NCBI GenBank assembly: GCA_958295525.1
Contig: OY282355.1
Span: forward strand, 1,401,504 to 1,465,503
Source of the DNA: an uncultured Dehalococcoidia bacterium
GTDB lineage: Bacteria; Chloroflexota; Dehalococcoidia; Lucifugimonadales; Australimonadaceae
Direction: 5' to 3'
DNA: 64,000 nucleotides
Shown here: positions 49,525 through 58,217 of the stretch, in pieces
How positions within the stretch are numbered: position 1 is the stretch's first letter
How the letters are laid out: each line of letters opens with the position of its first letter
Program-made: the position numbers and the translations under genes
Notes under the pieces: generated by a model
The model's input: the letters and a program-made list of their open reading frames with translations, nothing else
Told to the model about the DNA's origin: nothing
The model's database searches: none

Positions 49525-50793
49525 ATGCTGAGCCAGCAGGAGAACGAACGCCTGACGCAGGTGAGCGCGGGGACGCCGATGGGCGAACTGATGCGCCGCT
49601 ACTGGCATCCCGTCGCCGCGACCGCCGAACTCGACGACCGCCCAACGAAAGCCGTCAAGATCCTCGGCGAGGACCTCGTCCTCTACAAGGACAAGTCGGG
49701 GACGCTCGGCCTCATCGAGCGCTTCTGCCCCCACCGCCGCGTGGATCTCTCCTACGGCATCCCCGAGGAGCACGGCCTGCGCTGTATGTACCACGGCTGG
49801 ATGATGGACGAGACCGGCCAGTGCATCGAGCAGCCCTTCGAGGAGACCGTCCATCCCGACGGGCGGTTCAAGGAGAAAGTGAAGATCGCGGGCTACCCCG
49901 TTCAGGAGATGGGCGGGCTGATCTTCGCGTACCTCGGCCCCGCGCCCACGCCGTTCCTTCCCGTGTGGGACCCGTTCCAATGGGACGACGCGGTTCACGA
50001 CGTAGGCATCACGACGCTGGATTGCAACTGGCTGCAGTGCATGGAGAACTCGCTCGACCCCGTGCATGTCGAGTGGCTGCACCGCTTCTACACGAACTAC
50101 CAGCAGGCGATCTCCCCCGACCTCATCGCCTCGATGCCCCCGCGCATTCCGCATCAGGAGATCGGGTTCGACGTGTTCGAGCACGGCGTCATCAAGCGGC
50201 GCGTGCTGGAGGGCTACACGAAAGAGCACGACGACTGGAAGATCGGCCACCCGATTCTGTTCCCGCAAATCCTCTATGTCGGCGGGTTCCAGTCCAAGAC
50301 GCTGCAGTACCGCGTGCCGATAGACGACGAGCACACGCTGCACTTCATCTACTACTCGTGGCGCGTCGCGCCCGGGCAGCCCGTGCCGCGGCAGGAGCGC
50401 ATCCCCTACAAGTACGTTCCGCACCGCGACGCCTCCGGCAGATACGACACGACCTTCACCGTCGATCAGGACAAGATGGCGTGGGAGACGCAAGGCCCGG
50501 TCGCCAAGCGCTATATGGAGCGGCTAGGCAAGTCCGACGTCGGCGTCATTCTCTACCGCAGGCTGCTGACCGAGCAGATGCAAATCGCCGCGGACGGCGG
50601 GGAGCCGATGAACGTCTTCCGCAGCCGGGAGGCGGCGGAGAACGTCGCCGTGCCCACCGAGCACATGGCGCTGGGGCGCGACCGCGTGCCGCGCGTGAAG
50701 TTCGTGCCGCTCGAGGCCGGAATCAGCGGCGCCGAAGACGACATCCGTTACGCTGTGGAATCCTGGTACGTCGGGGAGCCGGCGGCGGTGTAG
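49525..50793 (+). CDS. Rieske non-heme iron oxygenase, large subunit (paralogue of 21134-22471)
   Basis: 422 aa. Rieske ligands Cys68/His70 and Cys87/His90; iron site Asp178, His181, His186 in NSLDPVHVEWLH. The first 130 residues are almost identical to the protein at 21134 (both have MGELMRRYWHPVAA and CMYHGWMMDETGQC). The later half differs more, which suggests different substrates. It has the best promoter of the window. No reductase partner adjacent. Confidence 0.93.
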   Translation: MLSQQENERLTQVSAGTPMGELMRRYWHPVAATAELDDRPTKAVKILGEDLVLYKDKSGTLGLIERFCPHRRVDLSYGIPEEHGLRCMYHGWMMDETGQCIEQPFEETVHPDGRFKEKVKIAGYPVQEMGGLIFAYLGPAPTPFLPVWDPFQWDDAVHDVGITTLDCNWLQCMENSLDPVHVEWLHRFYTNYQQAISPDLIASMPPRIPHQEIGFDVFEHGVIKRRVLEGYTKEHDDWKIGHPILFPQILYVGGFQSKTLQYRVPIDDEHTLHFIYYSWRVAPGQPVPRQERIPYKYVPHRDASGRYDTTFTVDQDKMAWETQGPVAKRYMERLGKSDVGVILYRRLLTEQMQIAADGGEPMNVFRSREAAENVAVPTEHMALGRDRVPRVKFVPLEAGISGAEDDIRYAVESWYVGEPAAV

Positions 50794-50872
50794 CCGCGCC
50801 AGGCGAGGCGGCGTAGGCGCTCCGCCCTGGGCCGAAAGAGCCGTGCCCGCCGAAACGGAGTCGGCGGGCGGC

Positions 50873-51304
50873 CTACTCTTCGTCCTCGTCGTCCGGCGCG
50901 AGCGAGCGCGCTTTCTTGGCGCCGCTTCTGCGCCGCTTCTCCTCCAAGCGCCGAGACTCCGCAGCCTCAGAGGGGCGCGTTGGGCGGCGCGGGGACGGAG
51001 GCTCGGCGGCGCGCCGCAGAAGGTTTGCGAGACGCTCCACGGCGTCGTCGCGGTTGCGCTCCTGGCTCCGGTAGCGCTGCGCCTTGATGACGAGCGTTCC
51101 GGACGGCGTGAGCCTGCGTCCGGCGACGCTCCGCAGCCGCCGTTTCACGTCGTCCGGCAGCGAGGGGGAGTTCGCGGCGTCGAAGTGGAGGTGCGCGGCG
51201 GTGGCGACGCGGTTCACGTTCTGGCCGCCGGGCCCGGCGGATGTTACGTAGCGGAACTCCAACTCGCGCTCGGCGAGGCTGATGGCGTCGGTTACGCGGA
51301 TCAT
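50873..51304 (-). CDS. arfB: alternative ribosome-rescue factor ArfB (peptidyl-tRNA hydrolase)
   Basis: 143 aa. RF-like domain with GGQ (residues 26-28 in TSAGPGGQNVNRVATA), then RLTPSGTLVIKAQRYRSQERNRDDA, and a basic C-terminal tail (RRLEEKRRRSGAKKARS) that reads the empty mRNA channel of stalled ribosomes. Family length about 140. Stand-alone gene. Confidence 0.94.
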   Translation of the reverse strand: MIRVTDAISLAERELEFRYVTSAGPGGQNVNRVATAAHLHFDAANSPSLPDDVKRRLRSVAGRRLTPSGTLVIKAQRYRSQERNRDDAVERLANLLRRAAEPPSPRRPTRPSEAAESRRLEEKRRRSGAKKARSLAPDDEDEE

Positions 51305-51345
51305 CGCTCAAGGATAGCGGAGAGAGGCGTTCTCCGTCTGCCTAC

Positions 51346-52830
51346 TCAGTCGTTCAACTCCCCGCGAACGGTCAGCGCGAACTCCTCTTCGGGGGAGCGG
51401 ACGAGGCGTTTGCGGCCAACAGCCGCGAACCAGGCCAGCCCGGCCGCGAACCAGACCGCGCAGCCGTAGACGCCCATGCGGTAATCCGCGTTCACGAAGA
51501 GGAAAATCAGAGTGACGAAGGCGATGACGCCCGCCGCCGCCGCGCCCGCCTTGCCGAACGGGCTGACGTAGGGGCGCTCCATCTTCGGGAAGCGGCTCCG
51601 CAGCCGGACGAAGGCGATCATTTGCATAACGTAGGCGATGACCGCGCCGAACACCGCCATATTTAGCAGCACGGCCACGACGGGAACGTCGCCGAACCAG
51701 TCGCCGCCGAACTCGATGAGGAGCGCGACGGCGTAGCCGATCGCGGCGCCCGTCACCAACGCCGCGTGGGGCGTCTTCGTCTTGGAGTGCGTGAGCGAGA
51801 GCCAGCGCGGGAAGTAGCCCGCCCGCGACAGCGCGTAGATGCGGCGTCCGTAGGCGTAGATGATCGTATGGAAACTTGCGGCCAAGCCGACGACCGCCAG
51901 CAGCGACAGAACGGACGCGCCGACGCCGCTTCCGAAGATCGTCCTGAACGCGAGGAAGATCGGCTCTTCGCTTTCTCCGACGACCGCCGCGCCGGGGGCG
52001 ATGCCCGCGTTGAGGAACAGCGTCAAGACCGAGGCGGCGATCAGCGTGAGGATGCCCCAGCGCAACGCTTTCGGCATATCCCGTTTCGGTTCGCGCGACT
52101 CTTCCGCCGCCAGCGGAACCTCTTCAATGGCGAGGTAGAACCAGATGGCGAACGGCAGCGCGTAGGCCACGCCGATCCAGCCAAAGGGGAGGAACCGCGA
52201 GGCGCCCTCTTCCGGCGCGATGTTCAACGCCATATCCCAGTCAAAGAGGGGAATCGCTCCGATCCAGAACACGGCTAGGATGCCGAGCGCGAGGAACGTA
52301 ATGACAACCGCCAGGCGGAACGCCGCCCGCGCTCCCATAACGTTGACTCCTACGAAAACGGCGTAGAACAGCAGCCACCACACCGGCGCGGGAACGTCGA
52401 GGCCGAACAGGTCGTTGATCGCATGGCCGGCGTAGGTCCCGATTGCGACTACGATGACCGCCGGGGTCAGCACGTACTCTATCGTCTCGGCCAGCCCGGT
52501 TACGAAGCCGCCCCACGGCCCCATCGCGGTTCGGGCGAAGGAGTACGCGCCGCCCGTGTGCGGCAAGGCGGGCGACATCTCCGCGATGGAGTAGGCTATG
52601 AAGAGGTACATCAGCGCGATGATGCCTGTCGCTATGAGCAGGCCGCCGAAGCCTCCGGCGGACAGGCCGAAGTTCCAGCCGAAGAAGTCGCCTGAGATAA
52701 CCGCGCCTACGCCCAGCGCCCACAGCGACCACGCTCCCGCGTAGCGGCGCAGTCCGCGTTTTTCGAAGTACGCGCCGTCAACGGCCTGATACTGAACCGA
52801 GCCGACTTTCGTTCCGTCCGCGCCGCTCAT
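51346..52830 (-). CDS. APC-family permease, ethanolamine/amino-acid type
   Basis: 494 aa from ATG 52830 with CGGAGG upstream; the frame is open into the repeat array but that part is not coding. Twelve or more helices; first-helix motif WALGVGAVISGDFFGWNFGL of the APC fold, then EMSPALPHTGGAYSFARTAMGP and YLAIEEVPLAAEESREPKRDMPKAL, like ethanolamine permeases. Imports an amine or amino acid. Weakly supported substrate. Confidence 0.9.
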   Translation of the reverse strand: MSGADGTKVGSVQYQAVDGAYFEKRGLRRYAGAWSLWALGVGAVISGDFFGWNFGLSAGGFGGLLIATGIIALMYLFIAYSIAEMSPALPHTGGAYSFARTAMGPWGGFVTGLAETIEYVLTPAVIVVAIGTYAGHAINDLFGLDVPAPVWWLLFYAVFVGVNVMGARAAFRLAVVITFLALGILAVFWIGAIPLFDWDMALNIAPEEGASRFLPFGWIGVAYALPFAIWFYLAIEEVPLAAEESREPKRDMPKALRWGILTLIAASVLTLFLNAGIAPGAAVVGESEEPIFLAFRTIFGSGVGASVLSLLAVVGLAASFHTIIYAYGRRIYALSRAGYFPRWLSLTHSKTKTPHAALVTGAAIGYAVALLIEFGGDWFGDVPVVAVLLNMAVFGAVIAYVMQMIAFVRLRSRFPKMERPYVSPFGKAGAAAAGVIAFVTLIFLFVNADYRMGVYGCAVWFAAGLAWFAAVGRKRLVRSPEEEFALTVRGELND

Positions 52831-52859
52831 TCCGCCTCCGCTCGAAAAGATTGAGCGCG

Positions 52860-52868
52860 ATTCTACCA
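52860..52868 (-). promoter_or_regulatory. extended -10 of the APC permease gene
   Basis: TGGTAGAAT on the minus strand (extended -10), 29 nt before the ATG. -35 not clear. Confidence 0.4.
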
Positions 52869-53039
52869 CGCGCAAATTCCGCAAGCCGCGCCCGCCTGCG
52901 GCGACGCGGAGCCCACGAGGCCGCGCGTCGTGTAGACGGGGCTGTGCGACTTGCTGATCAGGGCGCTCACGGCGGCTCACCTCTCGGCGTTCGGATTCCG
53001 GCAAGCGGCATCTTATGCCTTGCGCCGCCGTTCGACAAC

Positions 53040-53530
53040 ACGAGGAGGCGAGTCCCGCCTGCGCGGGGCGCTTCCAGTAGGTTCCCGCTTCGCGGGAATG
53101 ACGTGGCGGGGGAGGCTCCTGCCTGCGTGAGGCGCTTCCAGTAGGTTCCCCGCTTCGGGACAGGGGGCGGGATTCCCGCCTACGCGGGAATGACGGGGCA
53201 AAGGGGAGGCGGGATTCCCGCCTACGCGGGAATGACGGGGCAAAGGGGAGGCGGGATTCCCGCCTACGCGGGAATGACGGGGCAAAGGGGAGGCGGGATT
53301 CCCGCCTACGCGGGAATGACGGGGCAAAGGGGAGGCGGGAATCCCGCCTACGCGGGAATGACGATAAGGGGCCTAGTAGGTTCCCGCTTTCGCGGGAATG
53401 ACGGGGCAAGGGGCGGGACGATGCGCTGCGCGCCACGTCAGGGGCGAGATTCCCGCCTACGCGGGAATGACGGTAGGGGGCGGGAATGACGGGACATGGG
53501 GGCGAGATTCCCTCCTACGCGGGAATCTCG
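53040..53530. repeat. dense REP array including a 42-bp tandem repeat of five units
   Basis: Five units of 42 bp start at 53169, 53211, 53253, 53295 and 53337. Each holds ATTCCCGCCTACGCGGGAAT followed by GACGGGGCAAAGGGGAGGCG; the last is slightly changed. Further single palindromes lie near 53085, 53385, 53449 and 53507 (the last imperfect). Since 42 is a multiple of 3, long open frames appear on both strands by chance. The 744-nt gap 52831-53574 has no gene. Confidence 0.9.
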
Positions 53531-53574
53531 GACGCAAGGGCGGGAATGATGGGACATGGGGGCGGACGGCGGGG

Positions 53575-54528
53575 TTAGGCTGCGTAGGCGAAGTAGGCGG
53601 ACGCGAGCAGGCCGTGCAGTTCGAGCGACTGGTCGCTCGCGGCGCGCAGCAAGGCGAGGCGGTCGCCGCTGTCCGGCCAGTGATGCTTGACGAGCGCGCT
53701 GAGCCGTCCGGCGGCGCGGCGCGCCGCGGCGCCCGCGTCCGCGGCGGGGCCGGCGGCGAGCGCCTCGGTCTCCCCTTCGAGCGCGTCGAAGAGGCGGGCG
53801 AGCGAGCCGGGCAGCAGCGGGTCGGTTACGATGAGGTCGAGCGCGGCGCCGGGCTCGACGGCGACGCCGTAGCGCAACTGATAGGGCTCGAGCGCGTGCA
53901 GCGCTTTCAGCAGGCAGCCCCAATCCGTATCGGCGTCCGCCGTTCCGGCTTCCTCGTCGATCTCGGTCTGCGCCAGCAGCAGCGCGCAGGAGGACTGCGC
54001 CCGCTCCAGGGCGCGCCCGAGCGCGAGGAACCGCCAGCCCTCGTCGCGGTAAATCGTCGCGGAGGCCGCGCCTTCTATCGCGGCGACTTCGGCGGTCATT
54101 CCCGCGTAGAACTTCTCCGGCGACTCCGCCCAGATGTCGGGCTCGTCCATATCCCGGATACGGAGGTACGCGAGGTTCAGGCGCTGCCACACCTCGGCGC
54201 TGACGCAGTGGCGCATCTGGCGGGCGTTCTCGCGGCTCTGCGCGAAGCAGTTCCACACGGAGTCGGGGTTGGAGCGCTCGAACGTGAGGTCGCCCGCGAG
54301 CGTGTAGGAGTCGGCGAGCGTGAAGTCGTCGCTTTCGGCGTCGCCGAGGTCGCCGCCCGGGGGCTCGCGGCCGATGCTCGCGTAGAGCCTGCGCCATCCG
54401 GCGTGGATGTCGCGGGCGGGCCTGTCCACGAGCGCCTCCGCTTGGAGTTGCAGGAGGCGGCAGATGAACCCCGTCCGCTCCAAGTAGCGGCCCATCCAGT
54501 ACAAACCTTCCGCGCTGCGCGAGAGCAT
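53575..54528 (-). CDS. alpha-E domain protein
   Basis: 317 aa. MLSRSAEGLYWMGRYLERT at the N-terminus and mainly helical sequence thereafter (FAQSRENARQMRHCVSAEVW) identify the alpha-E (DUF403) family. These proteins are encoded beside circularly permuted ATP-grasp enzymes and are proposed to act in a peptide or amide-forming system. Here it follows the ATP-grasp gene after 6 nt. The family's other usual partner, a transglutaminase-like peptidase, is absent. Confidence 0.92.
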   Translation of the reverse strand: MLSRSAEGLYWMGRYLERTGFICRLLQLQAEALVDRPARDIHAGWRRLYASIGREPPGGDLGDAESDDFTLADSYTLAGDLTFERSNPDSVWNCFAQSRENARQMRHCVSAEVWQRLNLAYLRIRDMDEPDIWAESPEKFYAGMTAEVAAIEGAASATIYRDEGWRFLALGRALERAQSSCALLLAQTEIDEEAGTADADTDWGCLLKALHALEPYQLRYGVAVEPGAALDLIVTDPLLPGSLARLFDALEGETEALAAGPAADAGAAARRAAGRLSALVKHHWPDSGDRLALLRAASDQSLELHGLLASAYFAYAA

Positions 54529-54534
54529 AGGCGC

Positions 54535-55962
54535 CTACTCCTCCAAAACCCAGACGTCTTTGCCGCCGCCGCCCTGGCTGGAGTTCACGACGAGGCTTCC
54601 CCGCCGCAGGGCGACGCGGGAGAAGGCTCCTGCGACGACGCGCGTCTCGCGCCCTTGCATAACGAACGGGCGCAAGTCGACGTGGCGGGGCTCCATCGCT
54701 CCCTCGACGAGGCACGGCGCGCGGGAGAACGCGAGCACGGGCTGGGAGATGAAGTCCGCCGGATTCATGCGCACCTGCTTCGCGTAGTCGTCGCGCTCCT
54801 CCGGCGTCGCGTGCGGGCCGACGAGCATTCCGTAGCCGCCGGACTCGCCCACCTTCTTGACGACGAGTTTGTCCAGGTTGTCCAGCGTGTACTCCAGGTC
54901 TTCCTGGCGGCGGCAGAGGCGGGTCTCCACGTTCGCCAGCATCGGCTCCTCGCTCAGGTAGTAGCGGATCATATCGGGCACGTAGGGATAGACGCTCTTG
55001 TCGTCGGCGACGCCGGACCCGGGCGTGTTGATCAGCGTGAGGTTCCCGCGCTTGCAGGCGTCCAGCAGACCGGGGACGCCGAGCGAGGAGTCGGGGCGGA
55101 AGACGTTGGGGTCGAGGAAGAGATCGTCTATGCGGCGGTAGAGAACGTCCACGCGGCGGAGGCCCTGGGTCGTCCGCATATAGAGGAACCCGTCGCGCGT
55201 CAGGAGGTCGCGTCCCTCGACGAGTTCGGCGCCGATTTCGCGGGCAAGGAACACGTGCTCGTAGAACGCGGCGTTGTGCACGCCGGGCGTGAGGAGCGCG
55301 ACGGTTGGGTCGGGGCGGCCTTGCGGGTCGAGTTCGCGGAACGTCGCGCGCAGCAAGCGCCCGCAGTCCGCGACCTCCCGCACGCGGGAGGCGCGGTATA
55401 GCCGGCGGAAGCCCGCCTTCACCGCGTTTCGCGTGGCGACCATATACGACATCCCTGACGGCGAGCGGAGGTTGTCCTCGAGCACGCGGAATCCTTCCGC
55501 CGTCCGCACGATGTCGCTTCCGCAGAGCGTCGCCCACGATCCCTCGGGGCCCGCGTAGCCTTGCATCTCCGGGCGGAACTGGGGGCACTCGTAGACGAGG
55601 TCGGCGGGAATCACGCCGTCGGCGATGACGCGCGCCTCGCCGTAGATGTCGTGCAGGAACTTGTTGAGCGCGTTCAGCCGCTGCGTCAGTCCTTGCTCGA
55701 TATGGCGCCACTCGGCGGCCGGGACGACGCGGGGGACGCAGTCCACCGGCATAATGCGCTCCTGCGACACCTCGTCGCCGTAGACCATAAAGAAGATGCC
55801 CTCGTGCAGGAACGCGCGCGACACGCCGTCCTGGATGCTCTTCATCCGCTCCGGCGAGAGTTCGCGCAGCGCGTCGTAGAGGGGGCGGCAGTGCTCCCGA
55901 GGCGAGCCGTCCGGCAGCAGCATCTCGTCGTAGAAGTCCAGGTTGTAGCCGTCGAAGTCCAA
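54535..55962 (-). CDS. circularly permuted ATP-grasp protein
   Basis: 475 aa. HCRPLYDALRELSPERM, RIMPVDCVPRVVPAAEWRHIEQGL, RFRVLEDNLRSPSGMSYM, LVGPHATPEERDDYA, and the end FVMQGRETRVVAGAFSRVALRRGSLVVNSSQGGGGKDVWVLE define the CP_ATPgrasp (DUF404/407) family, predicted to ligate an amine to a carboxylate using ATP. Operon with the alpha-E gene. Its start is 17 nt downstream of the histidine-kinase stop, so the pair could be cotranscribed with the signalling genes. Confidence 0.93.
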   Translation of the reverse strand: MDFDGYNLDFYDEMLLPDGSPREHCRPLYDALRELSPERMKSIQDGVSRAFLHEGIFFMVYGDEVSQERIMPVDCVPRVVPAAEWRHIEQGLTQRLNALNKFLHDIYGEARVIADGVIPADLVYECPQFRPEMQGYAGPEGSWATLCGSDIVRTAEGFRVLEDNLRSPSGMSYMVATRNAVKAGFRRLYRASRVREVADCGRLLRATFRELDPQGRPDPTVALLTPGVHNAAFYEHVFLAREIGAELVEGRDLLTRDGFLYMRTTQGLRRVDVLYRRIDDLFLDPNVFRPDSSLGVPGLLDACKRGNLTLINTPGSGVADDKSVYPYVPDMIRYYLSEEPMLANVETRLCRRQEDLEYTLDNLDKLVVKKVGESGGYGMLVGPHATPEERDDYAKQVRMNPADFISQPVLAFSRAPCLVEGAMEPRHVDLRPFVMQGRETRVVAGAFSRVALRRGSLVVNSSQGGGGKDVWVLEE

Positions 55963-55979
55963 TGCAGCCCTTCCCGCGG

Positions 55980-58217
55980 TCAGCCTTCGTCTTCCCCATC
56001 CGGCCCCGGCGACTCCTCCGGAGCGGCGGGTTCCTCGTCCTCGGCCGTGCTCCCCGCGTGCTCCGGGGGCGAGAGCGGCAAGGTGACGACCATTTCCGTG
56101 TAGGCGCCGGGCTCGGATTCTACCTCAATTGCGCCTCCGTGTTTCCGCACGATGTCGTTCGAGAGCGCGAGACCCAGCCCGGTGCCCTTGTCGGTCGGCT
56201 TCGTCGTGAAGAAGGGGTTGAATATCTTCTCTTTGATCTCGTCGGGGATGCCGCCGCCGTTGTCGCGGATGCGGATCACGATTGCGTCCTCTCCGCGCTG
56301 CGTGCCCAGCGTCAGCGTGGGCATATAGGGTTCGCCTTGCGCCGCGCCGCGCCGCTCGCGCCGCATCTGGTCCGTCGCGTAGCAGGCGTTGGACACCATA
56401 TTGAGGAAGACGCGCCCCATATCCTCGGGGACGACCTCGATCTCTCCCGCGTCCGCGTCGAGTTCCTCGCGCAGGTCCAGTTGGAAGTCCGGGTCGAGCG
56501 CCCGCGCGCTGTGATAGGCGAGCAGGGCGTGCTCGTGGAGGAGGTCGTTGATGACGATGGGGCGCGACTCGCCGCCGCCGCGGCCCATCATCAGCATATC
56601 CTGCACGATGCGGTTCGCCCGTTCGCCGTGCGAACGGATGCGCTCCAGGTTGCCGATGAGGTCTTGGGAGATGTCATCGATGTCTTTGCGCTGCTTCTCC
56701 GTCAACTGTTCGCTGCCCTCCTGGAGAATCTCGTTCAACTCCTCCAGCAGTTCCGCGGACGACTCGGAGAAGTTTTTGACGAAGTTGAGGGGATTGCGGA
56801 TTTCGTGGGCGACGCCCGCCGTGAGCGAGCCCAGTTCCGCGAGTTTTTCGCGCATCACGATCTGATCCTGCGCCTTGCCCAGTTCGGCGAGCGCTTCCTC
56901 CAGGGCGTCCTTCTGCTGGTCGAGCGTCGCGTTCTTCTCTTCGAGTTCCTTCGCCATCAGTTCCACGAGGTTGAGCCGCTGCACCTCCAGCGCGTTCTGG
57001 CGGAACTTCTCGAGCGCGGTCGCCATATCCGCAATTTCGTCGCGCCCCTTCACCTCCACCTCTTCCTCGAGGTCGCCGCCGGCCATGCGCCGCATACGGT
57101 CGGACAGAGACGCCAGGCGCCTCAGCAGCACGCGGTACACGAAGAGCCAGTCCACCAGCAGCGCGCCGCCGATGCTGAGGGAGCCGATGACGAGCAGCCA
57201 CACGAGCCCCGAGCGCACCGCTTGCCCCGATGCGAGCGTCGCGTCCGCCGCGCGCGCGTTGGCCGCGCTCACGAGCGTCTCCACTTCCTCCGTCAACTGC
57301 AGCGCGAGGTCGTTGTTCCGCGCCAGCAGTTCGCGCTGACTCGCGGCCAGCGTGAGTTGCCGCTCCACGAGGTTGAACGCGCTCCCGTCGCCGGATCCCA
57401 ATTGGATGAGGCTGTCCAAGATCGGGACGAGTTCGAACTGCGCCGCCGGGTCTTGATAAACGGCGAACGTGTTCTGAATGCGGCCCGCCGCCGCCTCGAA
57501 CCGCTCCCTCAGCGGTTCGACCTGCGCGGCGTCCGACACCGTGAACGCGCTCGCCAGCACCTGCGCGGCGGACGTCGCGTCCGTGTGCAGATCGGACAGA
57601 TGCCGGAAGCGGTTCAACTGCTCCGCCGTGAAATAGTCCTCGCTCGCGTCTTGCGGCTCGTCGATCGCGCGGTATCCCGTAACCAGGTAGAAGAACTGAT
57701 CGTCTATGGAGGGAATCAGCGCCGCGTCCACTGCGTCCTGCGCGGCGGTCAAGCCGACCCGGAGCGTCTCTTCCCGCGCCGCCAGATCGAACGTCTCCGG
57801 GGTCGCGCTCTCTATTTCGTTGATGCTGGATATGAGCGTGTCGCCGTACCCGCGAATGCGGCTCACGCGCTCCGCGTTTCCTTCGGCGCCGCTTCCTTCC
57901 AAAACCGCCAGTTGCTCCTCGAACGCCCGGTATTGGCGGTCAATGTCCGCGGCGACTAGGTCCAAGTCCGGCTGCGCCGCCGCCGTGGTGAGGCGCGGCG
58001 CCGCCGCCACGAGCCCTGCGGCGTACTCCGTGACGAGGAACGCCGCCGTGATCTCCGGCAGACTCCCCTCGTTCACCCGGCTCTGCACGTCGCTCACGCG
58101 GTTGATGGAGAACCATCCGACGAGGCTCGCGGCCAGCGTCAGCGCCGCCGCCCCGCCGATCACCAGTTGGAACTGGGTGGACATCCGGGAGAAGACGTTG
58201 GATACCCAGCGAATCAT
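55980..58217 (-). CDS. membrane sensor histidine kinase
   Basis: 745 aa from ATG 58217, overlapping the preceding lipoprotein gene as ATGA. First membrane helix near residues 17-38, a large extracytoplasmic helical domain (to about 335), a second helix near 340-365, HAMP (GGDLEEEVEVKGRDEIADMATALEKF), a coiled coil, then HisKA with the phospho-His in GVAHEIRNPLNFVKN (about residue 470). HATPase: NMVSNACYATDQ, DNGGGIP, GTGLGLALS. The tail is acidic. Phosphate goes to a receiver, most likely the one on the phosphatase at 59908 (inferred). The extracytoplasmic domain may contact the lipoprotein. Confidence 0.95.
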   Translation of the reverse strand: MIRWVSNVFSRMSTQFQLVIGGAAALTLAASLVGWFSINRVSDVQSRVNEGSLPEITAAFLVTEYAAGLVAAAPRLTTAAAQPDLDLVAADIDRQYRAFEEQLAVLEGSGAEGNAERVSRIRGYGDTLISSINEIESATPETFDLAAREETLRVGLTAAQDAVDAALIPSIDDQFFYLVTGYRAIDEPQDASEDYFTAEQLNRFRHLSDLHTDATSAAQVLASAFTVSDAAQVEPLRERFEAAAGRIQNTFAVYQDPAAQFELVPILDSLIQLGSGDGSAFNLVERQLTLAASQRELLARNNDLALQLTEEVETLVSAANARAADATLASGQAVRSGLVWLLVIGSLSIGGALLVDWLFVYRVLLRRLASLSDRMRRMAGGDLEEEVEVKGRDEIADMATALEKFRQNALEVQRLNLVELMAKELEEKNATLDQQKDALEEALAELGKAQDQIVMREKLAELGSLTAGVAHEIRNPLNFVKNFSESSAELLEELNEILQEGSEQLTEKQRKDIDDISQDLIGNLERIRSHGERANRIVQDMLMMGRGGGESRPIVINDLLHEHALLAYHSARALDPDFQLDLREELDADAGEIEVVPEDMGRVFLNMVSNACYATDQMRRERRGAAQGEPYMPTLTLGTQRGEDAIVIRIRDNGGGIPDEIKEKIFNPFFTTKPTDKGTGLGLALSNDIVRKHGGAIEVESEPGAYTEMVVTLPLSPPEHAGSTAEDEEPAAPEESPGPDGEDEG

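Noticed and set aside
53169-53378. CRISPR array
   Set aside because: Repeats are 42 bp in direct contact with no unique spacers; each contains a REP palindrome, and no cas genes are near.
53190-53489. Protein with a 14-residue repeat (GMTGQRGGGIPAYA type) on either strand
   Set aside because: A by-product of the 42-bp repeat length being divisible by three. No ribosome-binding site, open on both strands, and no homology.
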